From JBBEAM01 sp942491105 (GTDB lineage: Bacteria; Pseudomonadota; Alphaproteobacteria; Kiloniellales; DSM-21159), in assembly GCA_942491105.1 (NCBI GenBank), contig CALNZX010000006.1, positions 1 through 64,000 on the forward strand: DNA of 64,000 nucleotides, read 5' to 3'. The translations under genes were made by a program, and so were the position numbers. Shown here piece after piece: positions 1-8,021 of this stretch. The notes below the pieces were generated by a model. That model was not told where the DNA came from. It did no database searches and saw nothing but the letters and a program-made list of their open reading frames with translations. Within the stretch, counting starts at the first letter, position 1, and every line of letters begins with the position of its first letter.

Positions 1-20
1 GTCGCTATAAGCAATGCCTC

Positions 21-50
21 CGGGGCCCAGGGAATGATCCCCTGGCCCCG
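21..50. terminator. GC-rich hairpin, possible terminator
   Basis: A CGGGGCCCAGGG arm and a CCCTGGCCCCG arm are separated by a short AATGAT-containing loop. There is no clear T run after it. It may end a gene left of the window or belong to the local GC-rich repeat family, since GCCTCCGG lies just before it. Confidence 0.4.
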
Positions 51-53
51 AGT

Positions 54-100
54 TGCCAACCATCTCTCCCCTCCCCCCCCCTCGGGGGGAGATGGTTGGC
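54..100. repeat. Long inverted repeat around a poly-C tract
   Basis: GCCAACCATCTC on the left is matched by GAGATGGTTGGC on the right, with long C and G runs between them. The whole can fold into one stem upstream of the thioredoxin gene. The homopolymer tract is also a likely place for sequencing error. Function is unknown; termination of upstream transcription is the simplest guess. Confidence 0.5.
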
Positions 101-195
101 CGAAAGTTCAATGCTTGGCCTCCAGTTGGACAACCGGAGGCACCCCATAGCTGAATAATGACATAAAATTTTGCATTCATTTGCAGGAGACCATC

Positions 196-504
196 ATGTT
201 TACCACCCTTGACGACAGCACATACAAAACCGCCATCGCCGAAACCGAAGCCGGAGTCCTCATCTGCTTCAAGCAGCAGTGCCCCCACTGCAAGAACATG
301 GAGAAGGTGCTGGAAAAATTTTCCAAAAAGAACGAAGGCGTCGCCTTCTTCAACATGGATTCCGAGGAAAACCCGGAAGCACTGGAAGAGCTGGGAGCCC
401 AGCGGGCACCCACCATCTACGTCATCAAAGGGGGCGCCATCGTCGCCACCAAAGCGGGCCTCATGAACCCCAAAGAGATGACCGCGTTTTACAAAAACGT
501 ATAA
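196..504 (+). CDS. Thioredoxin-fold protein with CPHC active site
   Basis: This 102-residue cytoplasmic protein has no signal peptide. A CPHC redox motif sits near residue 30 and a cis-proline segment (RAPTIYV) near residue 75, the layout of a minimal thioredoxin fold. It probably reduces disulfides and may be a partner of the thioredoxin reductase encoded 480 bases downstream. The ATG at 196 follows a CAGGAGA ribosome site; an earlier in-frame TTG at 181 lies upstream of that site and is less likely. CPHC differs from classical thioredoxin CGPC and is closer to glutaredoxin-like or atypical thioredoxins, so the exact substrate is open. Confidence 0.85.
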   Translation: MFTTLDDSTYKTAIAETEAGVLICFKQQCPHCKNMEKVLEKFSKKNEGVAFFNMDSEENPEALEELGAQRAPTIYVIKGGAIVATKAGLMNPKEMTAFYKNV

Positions 505-609
505 CAGGGGACTTTTTGCTTAAGCAACATCGTCACCCTGCCACCGGAATTGATCCGCCAAAACTCAAATGCATTTCAAGCTTCTTCATGGTCTGAAATT
601 CTGAATCAA

Positions 610-650
610 ACCACGAAGAACACGAAGCGCCCTTCGGGCTTCACGAAGAA
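610..650. repeat. CCACGAAGAACACGAAG-type short repeat
   Basis: CCACGAAGAACACGAAG is followed by a small CGCCCTTCGGGCTT hairpin and then CACGAAGAAAG. Short degenerate CACGAAG units like this are commonly seen between genes in Desulfobacterota and other environmental genomes (established impression, not checked here). It resembles the CACAGAG-type unit near 13,150 in the same half of the window. Confidence 0.55.
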
Positions 651-737
651 AGTAAAAAAGTTTTTAACCTGTAATGGGGTGCGGGGATCATCCCCTGCCC
701 GCCGGAGGCAAGGCTTTTTGCCTTTAGCCTGACATAA

Positions 738-892
738 GAAAAACGCCGGGAGGAGGTACACAGCCGCCCGGATTTACCATAGGACGTCCAAACCAGAGAA
801 CGCCGCGGCAGATCGGGACCGGGTTCCGCAACCCAGCCCATTGAGACGCCAGGGCCATCCCCACATAATCGCAATGTGGGGATTTTTTTGCA
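738..892 (+). ncRNA. Candidate structured leader RNA ending in a terminator
   Basis: Just upstream of thioredoxin reductase is a GC-rich, non-coding segment with several local inverted repeats: CCGGG/CCCGG around 740-766 and GGGTT/AACCC around 822-835. It ends in a textbook intrinsic terminator. The layout suits a small RNA or an attenuation leader controlling the downstream redox/permease operon. It does not match a riboswitch class that I can recognise by eye. Confidence 0.35.
857..889 (+). terminator. Rho-independent terminator before trxB
   Basis: ATCCCCACAT pairs with ATGTGGGGAT across a short loop and is followed by seven T residues. It lies about 90 bases before the thioredoxin reductase start. 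It could terminate a short leader RNA or act as a conditional attenuator. Confidence 0.8.
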
Positions 893-980
893 TCACCCCG
901 GCAGGCCGCAACAGGCAACCCTGTACAGGAGTTCCCGGGCCGCCATGCCCTGGGTGACGCGCCCCCATGGAGAGATACAG

Positions 981-1916
981 ATGAAACCGGAAAAACACGT
1001 CGACCTGGTCATCGTCGGAGGCGGGCCGGCCGGAATGACGGCCGCTGTCTATGCGGCCCAGGCCAATTTGAGTACCGTGATCCTGGAGGAGAGCGTCACG
1101 GGAGGGCTCGTGAATTCGACCCACACCGTGCTGAACTTCCCCTCTTACCCGAGGATCCACGGCATGGAACTGATGGAAAAGATGCGTGAGCATGTGGACA
1201 GCCTGTCCGTGCCCGTCGAAGAAGTGTGCGAAATTGAGTCCCTTTCCCTTGAAGGGGAGCTGAAAACCGTTGAGACCGACGAGGATATCTTCCGCAGCAA
1301 GGCGGTGATCCTGGCCACCGGTCGCAAGCCCATTGCCCTTGATCTCCCCACCGAGAGCGACGACGTGCACTACTGCGCCATCTGCGACGGCGGTGCTTAC
1401 AAAGGCAAGCGCGTCCTCGTGGTGGGCGGAGGCAACAGCGCCTTTGACGAAAGCCTCTACCTGCTGCAGATCGGCGTCTCCCACCTCACCCTCGTGGAGT
1501 CCGAAAGCCGCTTCTTTGCCGCCGAATCCACCCAGAAGCAGCTCCTGGCCGATGAACGGGTGACCCCCCGCACCGGCACAAAGCTGGTGGACCTTTGCCT
1601 CGAGGAGGGGCGCCTCACCGGCGCCGTGATTGAAGACCTTGCCACCGGGAACCGTGAAACCCTTCCTGTGGACGGGATCTTTGTCTTTCTGGGACAGACC
1701 CCCAACAACGAGACCTTCAAAGACCAGGTCGCCTTAAGTGAAAAAGGCTACATCCTGGCCGGGGCCGACATGGGGACCAACATCCCCGGTGTGTACGGCG
1801 TTGGGGACATCAACGAGAAGGTTTTCCGGCAAATTACCACCGCCATGGGTGACGCAACGGTTGCAGCTCTCTCCGTTGAACGCTATATTCGCAACCTCAA
1901 AGGGAACGTATCATGA
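981..1916 (+). CDS. trxB: Thioredoxin-disulfide reductase (FAD/NAD(P)H)
   Basis: The product is 311 residues, the usual size of low-molecular-weight thioredoxin reductase. It has an N-terminal FAD-binding GGGPAGM motif, a CAIC redox pair near residue 132, a second nucleotide-binding GGGNSA motif right after it, and a C-terminal GVYGVGDI segment that contacts FAD. It should pass electrons from NAD(P)H to a thioredoxin such as the CPHC protein at 196-504. The ATG at 981 follows GGAGAGATACAG; the reading frame extends further upstream but without a better start. Its stop overlaps the start of the SLC13 permease by four bases (ATGA), so the two are one translational unit. CAIC departs slightly from the common CATC. 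Confidence 0.9.
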   Translation: MKPEKHVDLVIVGGGPAGMTAAVYAAQANLSTVILEESVTGGLVNSTHTVLNFPSYPRIHGMELMEKMREHVDSLSVPVEEVCEIESLSLEGELKTVETDEDIFRSKAVILATGRKPIALDLPTESDDVHYCAICDGGAYKGKRVLVVGGGNSAFDESLYLLQIGVSHLTLVESESRFFAAESTQKQLLADERVTPRTGTKLVDLCLEEGRLTGAVIEDLATGNRETLPVDGIFVFLGQTPNNETFKDQVALSEKGYILAGADMGTNIPGVYGVGDINEKVFRQITTAMGDATVAALSVERYIRNLKGNVS

Positions 1917-3303
1917 CCGCAATTCTTACATCACAAAAAACCAGGGGTTGGGGCTTAAGCCTTCTGATCGCCCTTACCGGTGCTTTTCTGCTCTACAACC
2001 CGGAGACCCCGAAGGTTACCACTTACTGGTTCCTCACCATCTTCGCTATCTCGGGTTTTGCCTTTGAGATCATGCCCCTGTTCACCACGGCGGTCCTGCT
2101 TCTGATGATGTACATCGTCACAGGCGTCGCATCACCGGACCTCGCCTTTGTGGGATGGACCACCCCCATTCCCTGGGTCATCCTCTGCGGCATGCTCATC
2201 GGCGGCCTCATGGAGCGCACCAAGCTCTCCGACCGCATCGCCCTGCTCACCATCTACCACATCGGCACCACCCCCATGCGTCTCTACGCGGCCCTGGTCA
2301 TCGCCGGATACGTGGTGGGCGCCATCATCCCGGACGTCATCACCGTGGTGATCCTCTTCATGACCATCGCCTCAGGCATGTGCAGCAAAATGGGCCTCGA
2401 AAAAGGGTCCAAAGCCGCCACCACACTGGTCATGGCCGCATTCTTCGGCGCCACCGTGCCCGCCACCAACTTTTTGCCCAACAACGTCGGCATCGTGGGC
2501 CTTCTCATGGTCAAGGACATGGGCGTTCCCATCGAGTGGTTGACCTTCTTCATCGACAACCTCGGCTACAGCCTCCTCAATGCCATGGGCTGCATCGGTA
2601 TCCTCCACGTTTTCGGAAGCCGTGAACTGGGCAAGTACATCGACCAGTGCCGGGCCCACGCCAGTGAGGAGATCGAGGCCATGGGTTCCATGAGCCGTGA
2701 TGAAACAAAGACCCTTCTTCTCACCATCCTGGCCGTCATCGCCTTTGCCACGGAAAAAGTCCACGGCATCCCCGGGTACTACGCCTTCTGCGGGGTCATC
2801 CTCCTGGGATTCACCCCCTTGTTCCGCCTCTTCAAGGCCGAGGACGTCAAAGAGGTCCAGTTCCCCATCCTCTTTTTCATCATCGCCTGCATGGCTGTGG
2901 GCATTGTCGCCGGAAGCCTCGGAATCCCCGCATGGATGGCGGCAAAAGTGGTCCCCTACCTGCAGACCATGGAGAGCCTGGCCGGTACCTCGATTTTGCC
3001 TACGGCGTGGGGATCCTGGCCAACCTGGCCCTCACACCCGTGGCTGCAGCCAGCTCCCTGAGCATCCCCATGGCCGAGATCGCCGCCAACTTAGGGCTCA
3101 ACACCCAGCCCCTTCTCTACAGCTTCTTCTACGGACTCGACCAGTTCATCTTCCCCTACGAGCTGGCCGCAGCCCTCATCATGTTCGCCACCGGCTACGT
3201 GCGCATGAAATACCTCATGCAGATCATGGCCACCCGCATGGTGATCTCCGGCATCGCCGTCGTCATCGTGGCCACCACGTACTGGCAGTGGCTGGGGTAT
3301 TAA
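1913..3303 (+). CDS. SLC13/DASS-type anion permease (frameshifted)
   Basis: This multi-pass inner-membrane protein of about 460 residues has many hydrophobic spans and an N-terminal half typical of divalent-anion:sodium symporters (dicarboxylate, citrate or sulfate), with conserved stretches such as VPATNFLPNN. One indel near base 2985 (in GGCCGGTACC) moves the frame. After it the protein resumes with YGVGILANLALTPVAAASS, a second conserved SLC13 segment, and stops at 3303. The gene is translationally coupled to trxB. The substrate cannot be read from the sequence; sulfate, thiosulfate or a dicarboxylate would all fit a sulfate reducer. Confidence 0.75.
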
Positions 3304-3309
3304 GAGCCT

Positions 3310-3405
3310 TGCCTCCGGCGGCGAGGTGAGCCACCTCGAAAGCTGGTTTCCCTTGCGGTTTGTCCCTCGTCCCTCGGGCCAAACCGCAAGGGCATTCGCC
3401 GTGGA
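3310..3405. repeat. Dispersed repeat module A (GCCTCCGGCGGC type), copy 1
   Basis: It starts with GCCTCCGGCGGCGAGGTGAG, has CCACCTCGAAAGC, then a CCCTTGCGGTTTG / CAAACCGCAAGGG inverted repeat around a CCCTCGTCCCTCGGG core. Close relatives lie at 4673-4722, 6578-6665 and 13470-13515, always between genes. Confidence 0.75.
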
Positions 3406-3475
3406 CTGCATCGGCTCCAAGGTGATGTTTCATACTTGGAAAACGTATGATTACGGCCTTCACGAGGCCTGCCAG

Positions 3476-3585
3476 CCGGGGAAGACGAAATCAAGTGTGC
3501 ATCGTGATTCACGAGCGCAGCGCGTCAGCGAATGTGATCGACTCGAGGAACGAAAGTCGGGAGCATTCGCGAACCTGAGGTGGGG
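3476..3585. repeat. Dispersed repeat module B, copy 1
   Basis: The segment runs from AGCCGGGGAAGACGA through GAGGAACGA to GGAGCATTCGCGAACCTG. It aligns by eye, in the opposite orientation, with 13210-13345 and in part with 22785-22850. It is non-coding and lies directly after module A. Confidence 0.6.
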
Positions 3586-3642
3586 GGTCACCCCTGTCCC
3601 GCCGGGGTCTCTTTGTTAACCGTTATTTAGTAAGGACATTTC

Positions 3643-4560
3643 ATGCCAACGGCATTTCTTTTTCTGCTTCTCATCGCCGCTCATGTTATCTGGGGCGGTG
3701 GTTTCATTGTTATCAAACTGATCCTGGGATCGTTTACATTATCCCAGGTGCTTTTCGGGCGGGTGGTTCTGGCGGCGGTGATCTACGCCGTTCTCTGGAA
3801 ATGGATTCCCAAGCCGGAATACCGGAAAGGGGACTGGAAGTTTCTCATTCTTCTGGCCCTGTGCGAGCCGTTCCTGCTTTTCAGTTTCGAGACCCTGGGG
3901 CTGACCTACACCTCGGCATCCCAGGCAGGCATGATCGTGGCCTGTGCGCCTCTCACGGCTGCCATCGGCGCCTTTCTCATCTACCGCGAAACGGTAAGCA
4001 GGCGTTGCGGGCTGGGCATTGCCCTCGCCGTTGCCGGGGTCATTACCGTCTCGGCCTTCGGCGCCGATGACGGGGTCGCAACCAACCCGCTCCTCGGCAA
4101 CTTCTTCATGCTCTGCGCGGTCCTCTCCTCCACCGCCTACGCCCTGACCATCAAGCACCTGGCGGAGCGTTACTCCTTTCTCTTTCTCTCGGCCATCCAG
4201 GTCTTCGGCGCCACCCTGCTCTTTCTCCCCGGCGCCCTTTCCGGCCCCATGCCCGAGGCGATCACCTGGGAGGCCATCGGCAGCATGATCTATCTTGGCG
4301 TGGGCATCACCTTCTTCGTCTACTTCGTCATCAACTACGCCCTCACCCGGATCAAGGCGGCCCACGTCATCCTCTTTGCCAACCTGATCCCCGTCTCCAC
4401 CATCATCCTCGCCTACTTCATCCTCGGCGAACGGCTGGCACCCCTGCAATACATGGGGGCAGCCCTGGTCATCTGCGGGGTGCTGCTCGCCGGGGCGCCG
4501 GAAAGTTCCGAGACCGAGGATGATCAACCAATGATTCAAAGCCTTGCCGGTGAATCATAA
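3643..4560 (+). CDS. EamA/DMT-family exporter
   Basis: This 305-residue inner-membrane protein has about ten hydrophobic helices in two EamA repeats (roughly residues 5-140 and 150-285), the standard size and layout of drug/metabolite transporters. Charged residues cap the helices, as in FIVIKLIL and ALTRIKAAH. Members export amino acids, nucleobases or other metabolites; the substrate here is unknown. The ATG at 3643 follows AAGGACATTTC. It appears monocistronic, with a repeat-filled spacer upstream and a hairpin downstream at 4628-4657. The C-terminal tail after residue 290 is polar and rich in Glu/Asp. Confidence 0.85.
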   Translation: MPTAFLFLLLIAAHVIWGGGFIVIKLILGSFTLSQVLFGRVVLAAVIYAVLWKWIPKPEYRKGDWKFLILLALCEPFLLFSFETLGLTYTSASQAGMIVACAPLTAAIGAFLIYRETVSRRCGLGIALAVAGVITVSAFGADDGVATNPLLGNFFMLCAVLSSTAYALTIKHLAERYSFLFLSAIQVFGATLLFLPGALSGPMPEAITWEAIGSMIYLGVGITFFVYFVINYALTRIKAAHVILFANLIPVSTIILAYFILGERLAPLQYMGAALVICGVLLAGAPESSETEDDQPMIQSLAGES

Positions 4561-4627
4561 ACAAAGGATTGGTGCGAAAAACTATGTGAAAGCGGACTTC
4601 CGGTCCGCAACCTCATCGTGAAACAGC

Positions 4628-4657
4628 AACGGCGACATGGCCTTCCATGTCGCCGTT
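4628..4657 (+). terminator. Hairpin terminator after the EamA gene
   Basis: AACGGCGACATGG pairs perfectly with CCATGTCGCCGTT around a CCTT loop. There is only a weak T stretch, so termination efficiency is uncertain. Confidence 0.65.
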
Positions 4658-4672
4658 CCTGTTCATATCAAT

Positions 4673-4722
4673 TGCAACCCGCTTTCGAGGTGGCACACCT
4701 TGCCGCCGGAGGCTGCTTTTTC
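4673..4722. repeat. Dispersed repeat module A, copy 2 (inverted)
   Basis: On the minus strand this reads GCCTCCGGCGGCAAGGTG, then GCCACCTCGAAAGCGGGTT. It is nearly the same as copies at 3310 and 6578 and lies between the convergent EamA and permease genes. Confidence 0.75.
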
Positions 4723-4731
4723 TCTTTTCCC

Positions 4732-6522
4732 CTACCCCGCCATGGACCGCGCCCCTGCGGCGTACCGGATTTCGAGACGGTTGGCGATGCGGCTCATGGA
4801 GTAGCAGCAGATGAAGTAGAGGGCACCGATGGCGACGTAAATCTCGAAGGGATAGAACATCAGGCGGTTGCTGATGGTCTGGGCCACGGTGGTGAGTTCG
4901 AACACCCCGATGATGTAGGCCAGGGAGGTGTCCTTGAAGATGGTGATGAACTGTCCCACAAAGGCCGGGATCATGATCTTGAGGGCCTGGGGAAGAATGA
5001 TAAACCGCATGGTCTGCCAGTAAGAGAAGCCGGCGGCCTTGGCCGCTTCAAACTGCCCCGGGGGGAGGGCCTCCACGCCGGCCCGGATGATCTCGGCGAG
5101 GTAGGCGCCGGAGAAGATGATAAAGGCGATGGTGGCGCTCCAGAAAACGTCCAGCTGGATTCCGGTTAAGATGGGCGAGAAGAAGTAGACCCAGAAGATC
5201 ACCATGATCAGCGGGTTGCCCCGAATGATTTCGATATAGATGACGCTGGGGGTGTTGATGACGGGTTTGTCCGAAAGGCGGCCGAGGCCCACGGCGATAC
5301 CGATAAAGAAGCTGACGGTGATGACGATCACGGCCATGAGAAAACTCAGGGACAAACCGCCGAGACCCCAGAAGAGTTCGTTGCCGGTGGTATCGGGGAA
5401 GGACCAGATCAGCAGGGGCTTGAGATTGGCGGCAATGACACCCCAGTTAAAGCCCATGAGCCCCTTGGCAAGGACCGCGAGAAAGGCCACGATCAAGACG
5501 GTTGCGATCCCTTTCCCCACAAGGGAGAGAACGGGCAGCACGCGGGTATCAAACACCGTTTTCGCATAGGGATTTTCGGGGTCCGGCTCCATCATGGCGG
5601 CAATGGGAGCAAACAGGATGGTGAGCACCTTCCCCACGCCCAGGAGCCCCCACTTCACAGGCCGGAACAAAAGGGCCAGCCCTTTATCAAGGGTGTTCAG
5701 CTCCTTCTGGCCGCCGATCTTGAGGTGGTGGTTGATGCTGTTCATGAACACGCTGATGGTGATGCAGAGGATCAGGTAGATGGCGCTGGCCGCGCTGGTG
5801 GCTTCAAACCCCTTGAAGGTGAACGACTCGATCTGCTGGGACTGCCAGCAGAGCTCGGCCACGCCGATGGTCATGGCAAGGGAGGAGTTCTTGAGGTTGT
5901 TGAGAAGCTCGCTGCCCAAGGGGGGAATCACAATGCGAAAAGCCTGGGGCAGCACCACATATCGCAACATCTGCGGATACGACAATCCCGAGGAGGTGGC
6001 GGCCTCCACATGACCCGTGGGGACAGCCTGAATCCCCGCCCGTACCACCTCGGCGATGTATGCGCCGGTGTAGGTGGAAAGGGAGATCACCGCGGCGGTG
6101 AACTCAAAATTGTGGCTGTTGAGGTATTCCACCACCCCGCCCGGCAACACCATGGGAAAGGCGAAGTACCAGAAGAACATCTGCACAAGAAGGGGGGTGT
6201 TTCGAAAGAGCTCCACATAGCAGGTGGAGAACCAGTAGACCGGTTTAAACTTCGAGAGACGCCCGATGCCGAACAGAGTCCCGATGAGAAGGGCAAAGAG
6301 ACCACTCACCACGCTGATGTTCACGGTGAGGATGAGGCCCTTGAGCAACCAGAGGCCGATCACCTCCTTGTAAGTGGGGTTGGTCTCGTAAAGCACCGCC
6401 CAGTGAAAGTCATACCCCAGGTCGATGTTCCTGAAAAACAGCCAGATCAGTGCGGCAAGCGCTGCGGCCACCCCCACCTGCTTCCACGACTCCGGCACCG
6501 CAAACGACTCACCGCGCTTCAT
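4732..6522 (-). CDS. Polar amino-acid ABC transporter permease, two fused permease domains
   Basis: This 596-residue membrane protein carries two complete amino-acid ABC permease domains in one chain. The first (about residues 40-265) has the EAA-type loop EAATSSGLSYPQMLRYVVLP and the second (about 370-585) has EAAKAAGFSYWQTMRFIILP. Normally two separate subunits (GltJ/GltK type) supply these, so the fusion can form the whole translocation pore alone. The ATG at 6522 follows GGAG at a suitable distance. With the binding protein (6989-7840) and ATPase (8022-8750) encoded upstream on the same strand, this is a full importer, likely for glutamate/aspartate or related polar amino acids (substrate inferred). 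Confidence 0.85.
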   Translation of the reverse strand: MKRGESFAVPESWKQVGVAAALAALIWLFFRNIDLGYDFHWAVLYETNPTYKEVIGLWLLKGLILTVNISVVSGLFALLIGTLFGIGRLSKFKPVYWFSTCYVELFRNTPLLVQMFFWYFAFPMVLPGGVVEYLNSHNFEFTAAVISLSTYTGAYIAEVVRAGIQAVPTGHVEAATSSGLSYPQMLRYVVLPQAFRIVIPPLGSELLNNLKNSSLAMTIGVAELCWQSQQIESFTFKGFEATSAASAIYLILCITISVFMNSINHHLKIGGQKELNTLDKGLALLFRPVKWGLLGVGKVLTILFAPIAAMMEPDPENPYAKTVFDTRVLPVLSLVGKGIATVLIVAFLAVLAKGLMGFNWGVIAANLKPLLIWSFPDTTGNELFWGLGGLSLSFLMAVIVITVSFFIGIAVGLGRLSDKPVINTPSVIYIEIIRGNPLIMVIFWVYFFSPILTGIQLDVFWSATIAFIIFSGAYLAEIIRAGVEALPPGQFEAAKAAGFSYWQTMRFIILPQALKIMIPAFVGQFITIFKDTSLAYIIGVFELTTVAQTISNRLMFYPFEIYVAIGALYFICCYSMSRIANRLEIRYAAGARSMAG

Positions 6523-6577
6523 ACATCTACTCCATAACAACATTGATGGGAAAAGGATCCAAGGACCTTAAAAGCAT

Positions 6578-6665
6578 GCCTCCGGCGGCAAGGTGAGCCA
6601 CCTTGAAAGCGGGTTACCGCAGCGCTTTACCCCTCGTTCCTCGGGTCAAATCGCAGCGGTATTTT
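6578..6665. repeat. Dispersed repeat module A, copy 3
   Basis: GCCTCCGGCGGCAAGGTGAG, CCACCTTGAAAGCGGGTTA and CCCTCGTTCCTCGGGTC occur in the same order as in copy 1 at 3310. It lies just upstream of the permease gene, inside the transporter operon. Confidence 0.75.
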
Positions 6666-6813
6666 TAAAGGACGAAGCGCCACGCTCTCAAATTGCGTCA
6701 CTGAACCATTACAGCGGAAACACTTCAAACAGGTCTCCCTGCACGTGCCCTGCTCTTTTCATACTATTTCAAAACAGAGATACCATTCTCATATATGACT
6801 GATTTGAATTTCA

Positions 6814-6913
6814 CGGGTCAGATGGGCTCATATGCACGGCGTCAGGGGGTGACGCTGTAGGCATCTACCGCACCCCCCTGACAACGCCGCAGATGAGCCC
6901 ATCTGACTCGCCC
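6814..6913. repeat. Nested 100-base inverted repeat
   Basis: The outer arms CAGATGGGCTCAT and ATGAGCCCATCTG enclose inner arms GTCAGGGGGTG and CACCCCCCTGAC. One long interrupted hairpin is possible on either strand. It contains no open frame. It could stabilise the 3' end of the binding-protein transcript or be a miniature mobile repeat; no target duplication was confirmed. Confidence 0.6.
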
Positions 6914-6921
6914 GCAGGGTG

Positions 6922-6975
6922 AAAAATACGCCATGATGCTGTTTGCACATGCTAAAGGTGTCATGGCGTATTTTT
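6922..6975 (-). terminator. Bidirectional hairpin after the binding-protein gene
   Basis: AAAAATACGCCATGAT on the left matches a GTCATGGCGTATTTTT arm on the right, so either strand ends in a T run. It lies 14 bases past the binding-protein stop and probably causes partial termination before the permease gene. Confidence 0.7.
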
Positions 6976-6988
6976 CATGAAATTAAAA

Positions 6989-7840
6989 TCAGGGCCACAT
7001 TTCGATCTTGGCGGTCATTGGGAAGTAGTAGGGGGTCTCGGGGCCGTACCACTTGTTGTAGATCTCCATGTAGGTGCCGTCGGTCCAGAGGTCCTGGATG
7101 GCGAAGTTGACGGCATCGCGCCACTTGCTGTCATCTTCGGGGAGCCCCATGCCGTAAGGTTCATCGCTGATGAAATCGCCGATGAGTTCAAACATGCCGG
7201 CCTGCTTGGCGGCAAAACCCAAGAGGATGGTGGAGTCGGTGGACCAGGCTTCGACCTTGCCCTGGGCCAGGGCGAGGAAGCAGTCGGGGGCGGTCTGGAA
7301 GCTGATGACGTTCTTCTCGGCGTTCTCGTCACCAAGAGACTTGAGCAGGTTTACGAGGTTCTTCTCGCTGGTGGTGCCCTGCATGGCGCAGACACGCTTG
7401 CCCACGAGGTCTTTCGGGTCGCTGTACTTGCCTTTTTTGGTCATGATCTTCTGACCGTCAAAAAAATAAGTGATGGAGAAATCGATGGTTTTGTCGCGTT
7501 CACGCTTGTGGGTCATGTTGGCCACGGAGAGATCGATGCGGTCGGAGGTAAGAAAGGAGATACGGGTCTTGTTGTTGACCTTCACCTTGTTGATTTCAAG
7601 GTCTTTTTCCATGTACGTGCCGATGCGCTTGACCACCTCGGTGGCGATGTCGATGTCAAAGCCCACCCATTCGTTCTTCTCATTAAAGAATGCTGCGGGG
7701 ATGCTGTTGTACATGAGCCCCACGTTGACCTTTCCGTCATTTTTCACTTTGTCGTAGGTCGCGCCTGCGTAGACGTTGCCGGCAAAGAGAACCATGGCGG
7801 CCAGAGTTGTCAGAAGTACCTGCTTGAGACTTACCTTCAT
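6989..7840 (-). CDS. Amino-acid ABC transporter periplasmic binding protein
   Basis: This 283-residue exported protein starts with a signal peptide (MKVSLKQVLLTTLAAMVLFA, cut near GNVYA). Family-3 solute-binding features follow: the FDIDIATEVVKRI segment, DLSVANMTHKRERDKTIDFS (the conserved region that binds the amino-acid alpha groups) and AMQGTTSEKNL. It should capture a polar amino acid in the periplasm and deliver it to the fused permease downstream. ATG 7840 follows GAAGGAGATGTGGAA, an excellent ribosome site. The reading frame extends to 7933 without signal-like sequence, so that longer start is rejected. Three Cys residues (two close to one another) are unusual for the family. Confidence 0.9.
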   Translation of the reverse strand: MKVSLKQVLLTTLAAMVLFAGNVYAGATYDKVKNDGKVNVGLMYNSIPAAFFNEKNEWVGFDIDIATEVVKRIGTYMEKDLEINKVKVNNKTRISFLTSDRIDLSVANMTHKRERDKTIDFSITYFFDGQKIMTKKGKYSDPKDLVGKRVCAMQGTTSEKNLVNLLKSLGDENAEKNVISFQTAPDCFLALAQGKVEAWSTDSTILLGFAAKQAGMFELIGDFISDEPYGMGLPEDDSKWRDAVNFAIQDLWTDGTYMEIYNKWYGPETPYYFPMTAKIEMWP

Positions 7841-8021
7841 TTCCACATCTCCTTCTTCAGTTATTGGTAGCTTTGCCCCCGTCGCCCGCACCTTTGAAGG
7901 TACACCCCATGACGACGGGAACACATTTATCAAGCGGGCCAGGGGCCCGCAGGATCACTGCTGAGTCTCAACGCTGAAACGGCCCAACGCCTCAGTCGTC
8001 AAGGGGAACTCCGGCCGAACC

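Larger units (their letters stand above)
505..980. other. Gene-free stretch with repeats and structured leader
   Basis: No convincing coding sequence lies between the thioredoxin and thioredoxin reductase genes. The stretch holds a CACGAAG-type repeat, a GCCGGAGGC repeat module and a GC-rich segment ending in a strong intrinsic terminator, each listed separately. Confidence 0.7.
3304..3642. other. Gene-free stretch filled by two repeat modules
   Basis: No coding sequence is supported between the SLC13 permease and the EamA exporter. The stretch consists of module A and module B of the dispersed repeat family (listed separately), a short GC-rich tail, and the AAGGACATTTC ribosome site of the next gene. 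Confidence 0.7.
6523..6988. other. Gene-free stretch with repeat, long palindrome and terminator
   Basis: No gene is supported between the permease and the binding protein. The stretch contains module A of the dispersed repeat, a roughly 100-base nested inverted repeat and a hairpin next to the binding-protein stop. The spacing suggests that the permease is expressed less than the binding protein, or from its own promoter. Confidence 0.65.

Noticed and set aside
3739..4539. 266-codon minus-strand open frame opposite the EamA gene
   Set aside because: Charged, low-complexity sequence complementary to membrane helices; no start signal.
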